Origin: Actinomycetota bacterium
GTDB taxonomy: Bacteria; Actinomycetota; Acidimicrobiia; IMCC26256; PALSA-555
DNA length: 32,463 nucleotides
NCBI GenBank assembly: GCA_016870595.1
Contig: VGBI01000023.1
Location: forward strand, 1-32,463
Direction: 5' to 3'
How positions within the stretch are numbered: the stretch's first letter is position 1; every line of letters begins with the position of its first letter. Under the pieces are notes generated by a model, which was given only the letters and a program-made list of their open reading frames with translations, was not told the DNA's origin and did not search any database. Shown piece by piece: positions 6,915 through 13,719 of the stretch. The translations under genes and the position numbers were made by a program.

Positions 6915-8630
6915 GTGCACGAGCTCGTCATCCGCAACGGCACCGTCGTCGACGGCACCGGAGCGCCTGCGTTCGCCGGCGACGTCGCCGTCGACGGGGG
7001 CGTGATCACCGAGGTCGGGACGGTCGGTGCGGCCGGGCGCGAGGAGATCGACGCCACCGGCTGCCTGGTTACCCCCGGCTTCGTCGACGTGCACACCCAC
7101 TACGACGGCCAGGTCACCTGGGACCCGACGCTGGCACCGTCGTGCTGGCACGGGGTGACCACCGTGGTCATGGGCAACTGCGGGGTCGGGTTCGCCCCGG
7201 CCGCACCCGACCGCCACGAGTGGCTGATCGGGCTCATGGAGGGGGTCGAGGACATCCCGGGCACGGCACTGGCGGAGGGGATCCGCTGGGGCTGGGAGAC
7301 GTTCCCCGAGTTCCTCGACTTCCTCGACACCCAGCCGCTCATGCTCGACGTCGGCACGCAGGTGCCCCACGGCGCCGTGCGCGGCTACGTGATGGGGGAG
7401 CGCGGGGCCCGCAACGAGCCGGCGTCGCCCGAGGACATCGCGGCGATGGCCCGCATCGTGCAGGAGGGGATCGAGGCGGGGGCGCTCGGCGTCTCCACCT
7501 CGCGCACCATCGCGCACCGGGCCATCGACGGCGAGCCGGTCCCGGGCACCTTCGCCGCCGAGGACGAGTGCTTCGCGCTCGGTCGCGCCCTCGCCGCGGC
7601 CGGGACCGGGGTGTTCGAGCTCGCGCCCGCCGGCGTGATGGGCGAGGACCTCGCCGCGCCCGACCGGGAGATGGACTGGATGGTCCGCCTCGCCGAGGAG
7701 ACCGGTCGGCCGATCACGTTCGCGCTGCTCCAGCACGACATCGAGCCCGACCAGTGGAAGAAGATGCTGGACCTCGTCGGGCAGGTCCACGACCGGGGCA
7801 TCCCGGTCCGCCCCCAGGTCGCGGGCCGGCCGCTCGGGCTGCTCCTCGGTCTGCAGACGTTCCACGCCCTGCGGGACCGACCCTCCTACCTCGCGATCGA
7901 GCCCCTGGCGCTCGCGGAGAAGGTCGCGCGGCTGCGCGACCCCGAGCTGCGGGCCCGGATCCTGGCCGAGGCCCCGGCGGCCGATCCCCGCATGGCCTTC
8001 ATCGGCCTCGGCCTCGACCGGACCTTCCGGCTCGGTGACCCGCCCGACTACGAGCCCGGGCCCGAGGAGTCCCTCGCCGCCCAGGCCGCCCGCGCGGGCG
8101 TGGACCCGTGGGACCTGTACTTCGACCTCCTCCTCGGGGACGACGGCCGTGAGCTGCTCCTGCGGCCGCTGCTCGGGTACGCGCAGTTCACCCAGGACCC
8201 GATCCGCGAGATGATCCTGCACCCGGCCACCGCCCTCGGCCTGGGTGACGGTGGCGCGCACGTCGGCGCCATCTGCGACGCGTCGATCGAGACCTACATG
8301 CTCACCCACTGGGTGCGCGACCGGACCCGGGGGGCACGGCTGCCGCTCGAGCTCGTGATCCGCAAGATGACGAGCGACCCGGCCGCGCTCTACGGCCTGG
8401 GCGACCGGGGCGTCCTCGCCGTCGGGAAGAAGGGCGACTGCAACGTCGTCGACCTCGACCGGCTCGCGTTGCGCCGACCCGAGATGCACTACGACCTTCC
8501 CGCCGGGGCGCCGCGGCTGCTGCAGCGGGCCGACGGCTACGTCGCGACGGTCGTGGGCGGCCAGGTCGTGATGCGCGACGGGGTCGAGACCGGCGCCCGT
8601 CCCGGTGCGCTGGTGCGGGGCGCTCGCTAG
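6915..8630 (+). CDS. Amidohydrolase, N-acyl-D-amino-acid deacylase (D-aminoacylase) family
   Basis: This 571-residue metal-dependent hydrolase has a composite beta-sandwich/TIM-barrel layout. Visible ligand motifs are HTH at 60-62, the family-specific cysteine in GNCGVGFAP (Cys89), the LLQHD histidine in the middle of the barrel, and the late DGGAH motif (Asp445, His449). The C-terminal strand segment GVLAVGKKGDCNVVDLD is typical. Family members cleave N-acyl-D-amino acids or related amides; the substrate here is unknown. GTG at 6915 is chosen because GGAAGGGG lies just upstream and VHELVIRNGTVVDGTG is the usual N-terminus. The frame is open far upstream only as antisense of the P450 gene. 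It is divergent from the P450 and followed by the ABM gene. Confidence 0.85.
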   Translation: MHELVIRNGTVVDGTGAPAFAGDVAVDGGVITEVGTVGAAGREEIDATGCLVTPGFVDVHTHYDGQVTWDPTLAPSCWHGVTTVVMGNCGVGFAPAAPDRHEWLIGLMEGVEDIPGTALAEGIRWGWETFPEFLDFLDTQPLMLDVGTQVPHGAVRGYVMGERGARNEPASPEDIAAMARIVQEGIEAGALGVSTSRTIAHRAIDGEPVPGTFAAEDECFALGRALAAAGTGVFELAPAGVMGEDLAAPDREMDWMVRLAEETGRPITFALLQHDIEPDQWKKMLDLVGQVHDRGIPVRPQVAGRPLGLLLGLQTFHALRDRPSYLAIEPLALAEKVARLRDPELRARILAEAPAADPRMAFIGLGLDRTFRLGDPPDYEPGPEESLAAQAARAGVDPWDLYFDLLLGDDGRELLLRPLLGYAQFTQDPIREMILHPATALGLGDGGAHVGAICDASIETYMLTHWVRDRTRGARLPLELVIRKMTSDPAALYGLGDRGVLAVGKKGDCNVVDLDRLALRRPEMHYDLPAGAPRLLQRADGYVATVVGGQVVMRDGVETGARPGALVRGAR

Positions 8631-8633
8631 GGT
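8628..8633 (+). promoter_or_regulatory. Possible -10 box (TAGGGT) for the ABM gene
   Basis: TAGGGT fits TANNNT and would give a leader of about 40 bases carrying the GGAGG site. Its TAG is also the stop codon of the amidohydrolase, so the match may be chance. Confidence 0.22.
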
Positions 8634-8678
8634 GCCCGACCGACGGGCCCGACCGTGGGCCCACGACTGGAGGCGACG

Positions 8679-8981
8679 ATGAGCAAGGTGTCGGTGGTGG
8701 CCACCATCACGGCCAAGGCGGGACGGGGCGACGAGATCGTCGCCGCCTTCGACGGTGCGCACGGAGCGGTGCAGGCCGAGGCGGGCACGCTGATGTACGT
8801 GCTGCACCGCAATGCCGCCAACCCGGACGTCTTCTACGTCACCGAGCTCTACGAGGACCAGGCCGCCCTCGACGCCCACATGGCCGGGCCGGTCATGGCC
8901 GCGCTGGCGGGCATCGGCGACGCGATCGAGGGCCTCGACCTCCAGTTCGCCGCCCCGGTGTCGGTGGCCAAGGGCTGGTGA
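8679..8981 (+). CDS. Antibiotic biosynthesis monooxygenase (ABM)-fold protein
   Basis: This 100-residue single-domain protein has the dimeric alpha/beta ferredoxin-like ABM pattern: a first strand (KVSVVATITAKAG), a helix, YVLHRN, then VFYVTELYEDQAALDAHMAGP. ABM proteins of this size include cofactor-free quinol monooxygenases of the YgiN type and heme-degrading enzymes; which one this is cannot be told. ATG at 8679 is chosen over GTG at 8655 because GGAGG sits 5 bases upstream and the fold begins directly. It lies 48 bases after the amidohydrolase and is followed by a convergent terminator-like region. Confidence 0.8.
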   Translation: MSKVSVVATITAKAGRGDEIVAAFDGAHGAVQAEAGTLMYVLHRNAANPDVFYVTELYEDQAALDAHMAGPVMAALAGIGDAIEGLDLQFAAPVSVAKGW

Positions 8982-9029
8982 CCGCCCGACGGGCGGGTCG
9001 GTCCGCGCGCCCGGTGGGGCCGCGCGGAC
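8982..9029. terminator. Two tandem hairpins between convergent genes
   Basis: The first hairpin is CCGCCC, loop GAC, GGGCGG (8982-8996). The second is a perfect 9-bp stem, GTCCGCGCG paired with CGCGCGGAC, around an 11-base loop (9001-9029). They fill the 51-base gap between the stop codons of the ABM and VOC genes, so a bidirectional terminator is likely despite the absence of a U tract, as is common in actinobacteria. Confidence 0.6.
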
Positions 9030-9032
9030 CCC

Positions 9033-9944
9033 TCAGCCCGGCGCCTGGATCAGCTCGAGCACGGTGCCGTCGGGGTCCTCGAACAGCAGCGCGCGGACCG
9101 GGGGCACCCCGGGTCCCATCGCGAGCTCCATCGGCGGGGACCAGCACGGGACGCCCAGGCGGACCAGCTCGGCGTGGTCGCGGGCGATGTCGTCGGTGAG
9201 GAGCGCCAACCGGAACAGCCCGAGCCCGTGGGCGGGTCGGGGTGCGCCGACGCGGGGCGCGGGGTCGAGCAGCTGCACGACCTCGAGCATGAACGCGCCC
9301 TCGCCGCGCGGGTCGTCGAGGTAGGCGGCGGTCAGACCGATCTCACCGGGCAGGCCGAGCTGTTCGCCGGGCTGGCGGAGCGGACCCCGCCGGAACCGCA
9401 GCCGGAAGCCCAGCACCTCGGTGTAGAACGCGACCGCCCGGTCGAGGTCGGTTACCCCGACCGCCACGAACCCGACCCGGTCCACGCCGGTCTGCACCAG
9501 CTCGACCAGCACCCCGCCGGGCCCGTCGACCACGACCGTGCGCACCGGGGCACTGCCCTCGACCGCGGTCTCGTGCGGCGGCCCGCCGTGCCCGACCCGG
9601 CCGTCGGCGACCAGCGCGGCGTAGCAGGCGTCGAGGTCGGCGACGAAGAACCCGATGCGGTTCCAGCCCGGCTCGTCGGCCCGGGCCGGGCGCCCGACCG
9701 GGTGGGGGACCCGCCACTCGAGCAGGTCGACCGCGCAGCCCCCGCCGAGACCGCGCTCGTCGTGGAGGATCCAGGCGTCCCACTGCGCCACGTCGAGCCG
9801 GAACGCGGCGCCGTCCTGGGGCGCCTCGGGGCGGGTGCGGACGCCGGCCCGGAGCCCGAGCCGGTCGCGGTAGAAGCCGAGGGCGTCGTCGAGGTCGGAG
9901 CAGTTGACGTTGACGTGGAACACCTGGGTGACGCCGAGGGGCAC
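9033..9944 (-). CDS. VOC (glyoxalase/bleomycin resistance/extradiol dioxygenase) protein, two domains
   Basis: This 303-residue protein contains two consecutive VOC modules. The first begins VTQVFHVNVNCSDLDDALGFY and ends near GVLVELVQTG. The second begins VGFVAVGVTDLDRAVAFYTEVLGF and ends DPDGTVLELIQAPG. The paired bab-motifs and the terminal glutamates of the VLVEL and VLELI strands are typical of metal-binding VOC enzymes such as isomerases, epimerases and ring-cleavage dioxygenases. GTG at 9944 is chosen because GGAGG lies 5 bases upstream; the longer frame adds low-complexity residues encoded by a repeat. It is a single gene, divergent from the membrane protein. Reaction unknown. Confidence 0.78.
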   Translation of the reverse strand: MPLGVTQVFHVNVNCSDLDDALGFYRDRLGLRAGVRTRPEAPQDGAAFRLDVAQWDAWILHDERGLGGGCAVDLLEWRVPHPVGRPARADEPGWNRIGFFVADLDACYAALVADGRVGHGGPPHETAVEGSAPVRTVVVDGPGGVLVELVQTGVDRVGFVAVGVTDLDRAVAFYTEVLGFRLRFRRGPLRQPGEQLGLPGEIGLTAAYLDDPRGEGAFMLEVVQLLDPAPRVGAPRPAHGLGLFRLALLTDDIARDHAELVRLGVPCWSPPMELAMGPGVPPVRALLFEDPDGTVLELIQAPG

Positions 9945-9966
9945 GGGGACCTCCGTGGTCGCGGTT

Positions 9967-9987
9967 CGCCGGTCGCCGGTCGCCGGG
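9967..9987. repeat. Short tandem repeat, 7 bp x 3, in divergent gap
   Basis: CGCCGGT, CGCCGGT and CGCCGGG run in tandem, and a further CGGTCGCCGGG lies about 12 bases downstream. They lie between the VOC gene and the membrane protein gene and may be an operator or simple slippage. Confidence 0.5.
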
Positions 9988-10022
9988 CTCAGGTGGCCGG
10001 TCGCCGGGCGGGGACCCCAGGC

Positions 10023-10051
10023 TTTACTCCACCGCCCCGGCCCGGCACAAT
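10023..10051 (+). promoter_or_regulatory. Candidate promoter of the membrane protein gene
   Basis: TTTACT (10023-10028) and CACAAT (10046-10051) are separated by 17 bases and resemble -35 and -10 boxes. The -10 box ends 9 bases before the ATG, which would give a leaderless or very short-leader mRNA. Confidence 0.4.
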
Positions 10052-10060
10052 GCCGCCACC

Positions 10061-10708
10061 ATGGAGCGATCACGCGAGAGCCGGGCCGAGGCCACGGCCG
10101 CCATCCTCGTGGCCGTGGTCCTGATGTCGATCGTGCCCGACCGTGTGGCCAACCATCCCCGGTGGGCGCTCGACGCTGTCGCCGGCGTCCTCGCGGTGGT
10201 CCTCCTCCTCGGCACCCGGTCGCCGGCTCGGCCCGGCCGGGGCGGGCGGGTCGCCGCGCTCGTGCTCACCGGGATCCTGACCGTGGCCAACCTGGCCGTG
10301 GGCACCCGGATGGTGGTCAACCTGGCCCAGGGCCGCGGGCTCGACGACCCCGCCGTGCTGCTACTCACCGGCGGCGCGATCTGGCTCACGAACGTGATCG
10401 TGTTCGCCCTGTGGTACTGGGAGCTCGACCGGGGCGGCGCGGTGGGTCGGGCCGAGCCCGCCGGGACCGGCCGGGCCCCGTCGTTCCTGTTCCCGCAGTG
10501 GACCCTGCCCGAGCCGTTCCGGGACGACGCCTGGGCCCCCCGGTTCGTCGACTACTTCTACGTCTCATTCACCAACGCCACCGCGTTCAGTCCCACCGAC
10601 GCGATGCCGCTGACCCGATGGGCCAAGCTGGCGATGATGGTGCAGGCGGCGCTCTCGGTCGTCGTCATCCTGCTCGTGATCGCCCGCGCGGTGAACATCC
10701 TCGGTTGA
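10061..10708 (+). CDS. Integral membrane protein with a pore-helix-like C-terminal hairpin
   Basis: This 215-residue protein has about five hydrophobic segments: about 11-26, 35-51, 64-82, 98-120 and 189-213. A charged loop carrying PQWTLPEPF separates the fourth from the last. The C-terminal block, residues 164-213 (DYFYVSFTNATAFSPTDAMP followed by a long helix), has the layout of a two-helix ion-channel pore: outer helix, re-entrant pore helix, Thr/Ser filter-like loop, inner helix. FTNATAFSPTD occupies the place of a TVGYGD-type filter. It looks like a family of uncharacterised actinobacterial membrane proteins; channel function is inference only. Both neighbours are unrelated by sequence. 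Confidence 0.65.
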   Translation: MERSRESRAEATAAILVAVVLMSIVPDRVANHPRWALDAVAGVLAVVLLLGTRSPARPGRGGRVAALVLTGILTVANLAVGTRMVVNLAQGRGLDDPAVLLLTGGAIWLTNVIVFALWYWELDRGGAVGRAEPAGTGRAPSFLFPQWTLPEPFRDDAWAPRFVDYFYVSFTNATAFSPTDAMPLTRWAKLAMMVQAALSVVVILLVIARAVNILG

Positions 10709-10733
10709 CGGGGCGCCGCGCCCGGCGGTGACC

Positions 10734-10739
10734 TAGGGT
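10734..10739 (+). promoter_or_regulatory. -10 box of a leaderless-type promoter (NTF2-fold gene)
   Basis: TAGGGT ends 5 bases before the ATG at 10745, the spacing expected for leaderless actinobacterial transcripts. It sits in a small inverted repeat, GACC-TAG-GGTC (10731-10741). Confidence 0.5.
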
Positions 10740-10744
10740 CGGGC

Positions 10745-11257
10745 ATGGCCCCCGACACCCCCGCCCCGCCGGCGCCGTCGCCGAGCGACGACCGGCACGC
10801 GATCGAGACGCTGATCATGACCTACGCCGAGCGGGTCGACCTCGGCGACTTCGCCGGGGTGGCCGACCTGTTCGCCCACGCCACCTACCGGGCCGGGTCG
10901 GGCGACGCCGTCCACACCCAGACCGGCGCCGCCGCGGTGCGGGCGACCTTCGAGGCGATGGTCCGGCGCTACCCCGACGGCACGCCCCGGACCAAGCACG
11001 TGACCACCAACGTGGTGATCGACCTGGCGGGCGACGTCGCCGCGGCCCGCTCCTACTACCTGGTGCTGCAGCAGACCGACGACCTCCCGCTCCAGCCCAT
11101 CATCGCCGGCCGCTACCACGACCGCTTCGAGCGGGTCGGGGGCGACTGGCGCTTCGCCGACCGGCTGATCTTCTCGGACCTGATCGGTGACCTTGGCCAC
11201 CACCTCCGCCACGACCCGTTCGCCCCGGCCCCGGGGGCCACCCGCCCGATGGACTAG
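10745..11257 (+). CDS. SnoaL/NTF2-fold protein (SnoaL_4-like)
   Basis: This 170-residue protein begins with a Pro-rich tail (2-14), then the NTF2 helix pattern AIETLIMTYAERVDLGDFAGVADLFA, a central TKHVTTNVVIDLAG strand pair, and the C-terminal YHDRFERVGGDWRFADRLI typical of SnoaL_4 proteins. Such proteins are ring-hydroxylating-dioxygenase beta-subunit-like folds used as isomerases or dehydratases, often near steroid and aromatic degradation genes. No conserved catalytic residue can be assigned here. ATG at 10745 fits a leaderless promoter. The gene ends in TAG shortly before the separately promoted ferredoxin operon. Confidence 0.72.
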   Translation: MAPDTPAPPAPSPSDDRHAIETLIMTYAERVDLGDFAGVADLFAHATYRAGSGDAVHTQTGAAAVRATFEAMVRRYPDGTPRTKHVTTNVVIDLAGDVAAARSYYLVLQQTDDLPLQPIIAGRYHDRFERVGGDWRFADRLIFSDLIGDLGHHLRHDPFAPAPGATRPMD

Positions 11258-11272
11258 AGCGGGGCAGGCCCG

Positions 11273-11287
11273 CCGGATAGCATCCGG
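11273..11287 (+). promoter_or_regulatory. -10 box within an inverted repeat, ferredoxin operon promoter
   Basis: The perfect inverted repeat CCGGAT-AGC-ATCCGG contains the -10-like TAGCAT at 11278-11283. A start near 11290 would leave a leader of about 23 bases that contains the GGAGGG ribosome site. The repeat could be a repressor site overlapping the promoter. Confidence 0.5.
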
Positions 11288-11312
11288 ACAGGACTCACCG
11301 GAGGGACGGAAC

Positions 11313-11513
11313 ATGGGCTGGAAGGTCGTCGTCGATTTCGACGTGTGCGAGAGCAACGCCATCTGCATGGCGGTCGCCCCCGAGGTGTTCGAGGTCCGGG
11401 ACGACGACTTCCTCTACGTCCTCGAGGAGCACCCCGGCGACGACCTGCGCCCCAAGGTGGAGCAGGCCGTCCGCCAGTGCCCGAAGCAGGCCATCGCCAT
11501 CGTCGACGAGTGA
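11313..11513 (+). CDS. Small ferredoxin, [3Fe-4S] P450-partner type
   Basis: This 66-residue protein has three cysteines in the pattern Cys12-x5-Cys18 ... Cys56-Pro, the signature of the small actinobacterial ferredoxins that hold a [3Fe-4S] cluster and feed electrons to cytochromes P450. The extra cysteine of 4Fe-4S proteins is absent between Cys12 and Cys18 (CESNAIC). It probably serves one or both P450s in this window (5586-6800 and 21020-22201), although neither is adjacent. GGAGGG lies about 8 bases before the ATG. Its TGA overlaps the GTG of the thioesterase, so the two are translationally coupled. Confidence 0.88.
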   Translation: MGWKVVVDFDVCESNAICMAVAPEVFEVRDDDFLYVLEEHPGDDLRPKVEQAVRQCPKQAIAIVDE

Positions 11514-12133
11514 GCCCGCCCGGTCCCGCCCACGAGCGGCTGGCCGAGGCGGTCCGGCGTATCACCCACCAACTGGTCTGCACCGAGGCCGACCCCGAGG
11601 CGCTCGGGCGGGCGGCGGCGGCGATCGAGGCGGTGGCCGACGACCTCGCGCCGGTCACCCCCGAGTGGACCCTCTCGGTGCCCGCGTTCTCGCCGTCGAA
11701 GGCACCCCACGACTACTTCCCGTTCTCGCCCCAGATCGGCCTCGCCAACCCGCTGGCCCCGCCGGTGCGGGTGCTCGTCGACGACGACGGCGTGGTCCAC
11801 GGCACCGCCAACCTCGACGGGGCGTACGAGGGGCCACCGGGATGCGTGCACGGGGGGATCATCGCCTCGCTGTTCGACGAGATGCTCGGGATCGCCAACA
11901 TCACCGCCGAGGTCGGGGCGATGACCGGCACGCTGACCATCCGGTACCGCAGCCCGACCCCGCTGCGAACCGACCTGACCCTGACCGCCCGCCACGTCGG
12001 GGTCGACGGCCGCAAGGTGCGGGCCGAGGGCACCATCCACGCCGGCGACCGCCTCTGCGCCGAGTGCGACGGCGTGTTCATCATCGTCGACCACGAACGC
12101 TGGCGGGCCGCCGGCGGCGCCGCACCCGCATGA
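11510..12133 (+). CDS. PaaI-type hotdog-fold thioesterase
   Basis: This 207-residue protein carries the hotdog-fold thioesterase core in its second half: GCVHGGIIASLFDEMLG at about 111-127, with HGG at 114-116 and acidic residues Asp123/Glu124 on the central helix, then GTLTIRYRSPTPL and the C-terminal strands. It should hydrolyse an acyl-CoA. About 80 residues of helical and linker sequence precede the core, as in other actinobacterial long PaaI proteins. The GTG at 11510 overlaps the ferredoxin stop (GTGA) and its stop overlaps the next ATG (ATGA), so it is the second gene of a tightly coupled four-gene operon. Acyl specificity unknown. Confidence 0.82.
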   Translation: MSPPGPAHERLAEAVRRITHQLVCTEADPEALGRAAAAIEAVADDLAPVTPEWTLSVPAFSPSKAPHDYFPFSPQIGLANPLAPPVRVLVDDDGVVHGTANLDGAYEGPPGCVHGGIIASLFDEMLGIANITAEVGAMTGTLTIRYRSPTPLRTDLTLTARHVGVDGRKVRAEGTIHAGDRLCAECDGVFIIVDHERWRAAGGAAPA

Positions 12134-12930
12134 CGGCGGAGGTCGCGCCGCCGGTCGTCGGGTTGACGGGCCTGCACAACTTCCGCGACCTCGGGGGGCT
12201 GCCGGCGGGGTCGGGGCAGCGGGTCCGGTCGGGACGGGTGCACCGCAGCGACGCGCTCCACCGTATGACCGCCGACGACGTCGCGACGGTGCGGAGGCTC
12301 GGACTCGCCTCGGTGGTCGACCTGCGCGCCCCCGACGAGGTCGCCCACGTGGGCACCGGTCGGATCGACGGGCTCGGGGCCCGGTACCACAACCTCCCCA
12401 CCCGACCCGCCGTGCTCGGCGCCGACGCTCCCGTCGCCGGGCCGGCGACCGCCCCCGAGCGGTACCTCGGCTACCTCGACGAGGGCCCGGGGTGCTTCAC
12501 CGGGCTGGCCCGGCTGCTCGCCGATCCGGCCGCGACCCCACTGGTGTTCTTCTGCAACGCGGGCAAGGACCGGACCGGGGTGGCCGCAGCCATGGTCCTC
12601 GGTGTCCTGGGCGTGCCCGACGACGCGATCGCGGCCGACTACGCCCGGACCCAGGCCGCCCTCGACGCGATCCACGCGGCGAGCCGGCGCGACTACCCGG
12701 CCGATGTGCGGGCCTGGCGCAACCTCTCGCCCGACATGGCCCACGCCCGGGCCGAGACCATGCACGCCTTCTTGGACCTCCTGCGCACCCGGCACGGCGA
12801 CTGGCCCGGGTACCTGGCCGGGCTCGGCGTCGACGACGCGACCCTGACGGCGATGCGGGCGAACCTGCTCGAGCCCGGTCCCGACCCGGACCCCGACCCC
12901 CGAGAGGTGGCCGACCATGACCAGCGGTGA
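12130..12930 (+). CDS. Tyrosine/serine phosphatase, Y_phosphatase3 family (first of a tandem pair)
   Basis: This 266-residue protein has the N-terminal FRDLGG motif (18-23), the HRSDALHR segment (38-45), VVDLRAPDE (62-70), and the cysteine-phosphatase loop FFCNAGKDRTGV with Cys142 and Arg148. The layout is that of MptpB/LipA-like phosphatases that act on phosphotyrosine, phosphoserine/threonine or phosphoinositides. The C-terminal DP-rich tail overlaps the start of its paralog. The ATG overlaps the thioesterase stop. No signal peptide is seen, so it is presumably cytosolic. Its presence in a ferredoxin/thioesterase operon suggests a metabolic or signalling phosphoester; the target is unknown. 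Confidence 0.87.
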   Translation: MTAEVAPPVVGLTGLHNFRDLGGLPAGSGQRVRSGRVHRSDALHRMTADDVATVRRLGLASVVDLRAPDEVAHVGTGRIDGLGARYHNLPTRPAVLGADAPVAGPATAPERYLGYLDEGPGCFTGLARLLADPAATPLVFFCNAGKDRTGVAAAMVLGVLGVPDDAIAADYARTQAALDAIHAASRRDYPADVRAWRNLSPDMAHARAETMHAFLDLLRTRHGDWPGYLAGLGVDDATLTAMRANLLEPGPDPDPDPREVADHDQR

Positions 12931-13681
12931 GATCGACCCGACCGCACTGCGCCGCCTGCCGCTCGAGGGCCCGGTCAACTTCCGCGACCTCGGGGGCTAC
13001 GAGGCGGACGACGGCCGCACCGTCCGCCACCGACACCTGTTCCGCAGTGACGCGCTCCACCGGCTCACCGGCGCCGACGTCGAGCGGGTCCACGCCCTCG
13101 GGGTGACCACCCTCATCGACTTCCGCACCACCCACGAGCTCGAGACCAACGGGTGGGGCGGGATCGCCCTCGTGTCGGCCGAGCACGTGCACCTGCCGAC
13201 CTTCGACACCACCCGCCCGCTCCTCGACGACGAGGAGGTGCGCCGCGCGCTCATCACGGCCCCCGACGCGTACGTGTCGATGCTGCGCAACGGCGCCGGC
13301 GCCTACGCAGCGGCGTTGCGGCGGGTGGCCGCATCGGAGGAGCCGGTGGTGTTCTTCTGCGCCGCGGGCAAGGACCGCACCGGCGTGTTCGCCGCCCTGG
13401 TCCTGGGGTTGCTCGGTGTGTCGGACGCCGACGTCGTCGCCGACTACGCGCTCACCGGCGAGGTGATCGACCGGATCCACGTGCTGCGGGGCCACGACGA
13501 CCCGGGTGGGGCCGAGTCGGCCCGCGCCCTCGGCGCCGACCTGCGCAACGCCTTCCCGGAGTCGATGGCCGAGACCATCGTCCGCGTGCGGGCCGAGTGG
13601 GGCGACTGGGCGGGCTACGCGGAGTCGATCGGGGTCGACGCCCCGGTGCGCGCCGCCCTCCAGGACCGGCTGCTCGTCTGA
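12917..13681 (+). CDS. Tyrosine/serine phosphatase, Y_phosphatase3 family (second of a tandem pair)
   Basis: This 254-residue paralog of the preceding gene has NFRDLGGY at 21-28, FRSDALHRL at 42-50, LIDFRTTHE and the loop FFCAAGKDRTGVF with Cys148 and Arg154, so it should be catalytically competent. The lid regions differ strongly from the first copy, suggesting an old duplication with diverged substrate choice rather than recent amplification. ATG at 12917 lies inside the 3' end of the first phosphatase gene (14-base overlap) with a GAGAGGTGG site upstream. It closes the ferredoxin-thioesterase-phosphatase operon. A 38-base gap with a 16-bp palindrome and a new promoter follows. Confidence 0.87.
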   Translation: MTSGEIDPTALRRLPLEGPVNFRDLGGYEADDGRTVRHRHLFRSDALHRLTGADVERVHALGVTTLIDFRTTHELETNGWGGIALVSAEHVHLPTFDTTRPLLDDEEVRRALITAPDAYVSMLRNGAGAYAAALRRVAASEEPVVFFCAAGKDRTGVFAALVLGLLGVSDADVVADYALTGEVIDRIHVLRGHDDPGGAESARALGADLRNAFPESMAETIVRVRAEWGDWAGYAESIGVDAPVRAALQDRLLV

Positions 13682-13683
13682 GG

Positions 13684-13699
13684 CGGCCGGCGCCGGCCG
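13684..13699. other. Perfect 16-bp palindrome upstream of the aminotransferase
   Basis: CGGCCGGC/GCCGGCCG lies 3 bases after the phosphatase stop and covers the -35 region of the following promoter. It could be a terminator stem or an operator. GC-rich palindromes are frequent by chance in this genome. Confidence 0.3.
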
Positions 13700-13719
13700 A
13701 CCGGCCCTAGGCTCCGGTC
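13699..13719 (+). promoter_or_regulatory. Leaderless-type promoter within an inverted repeat (aminotransferase gene)
   Basis: TAGGCT (13708-13713) ends 6 bases before the ATG at 13720, leaderless spacing. The flanks GACCGG and CCGGTC form a perfect 6-bp inverted repeat with a 9-base spacer, and the repeat ends exactly at the start codon. Confidence 0.5.

Noticed and set aside
4519-7005. Long plus-strand open frame of 828 codons opposite the kinase and P450 genes
   Set aside because: It is antisense to two genes with full catalytic motifs; its protein is Arg/Gly/Val-rich with no domain and is a by-product of GC-rich codon usage.
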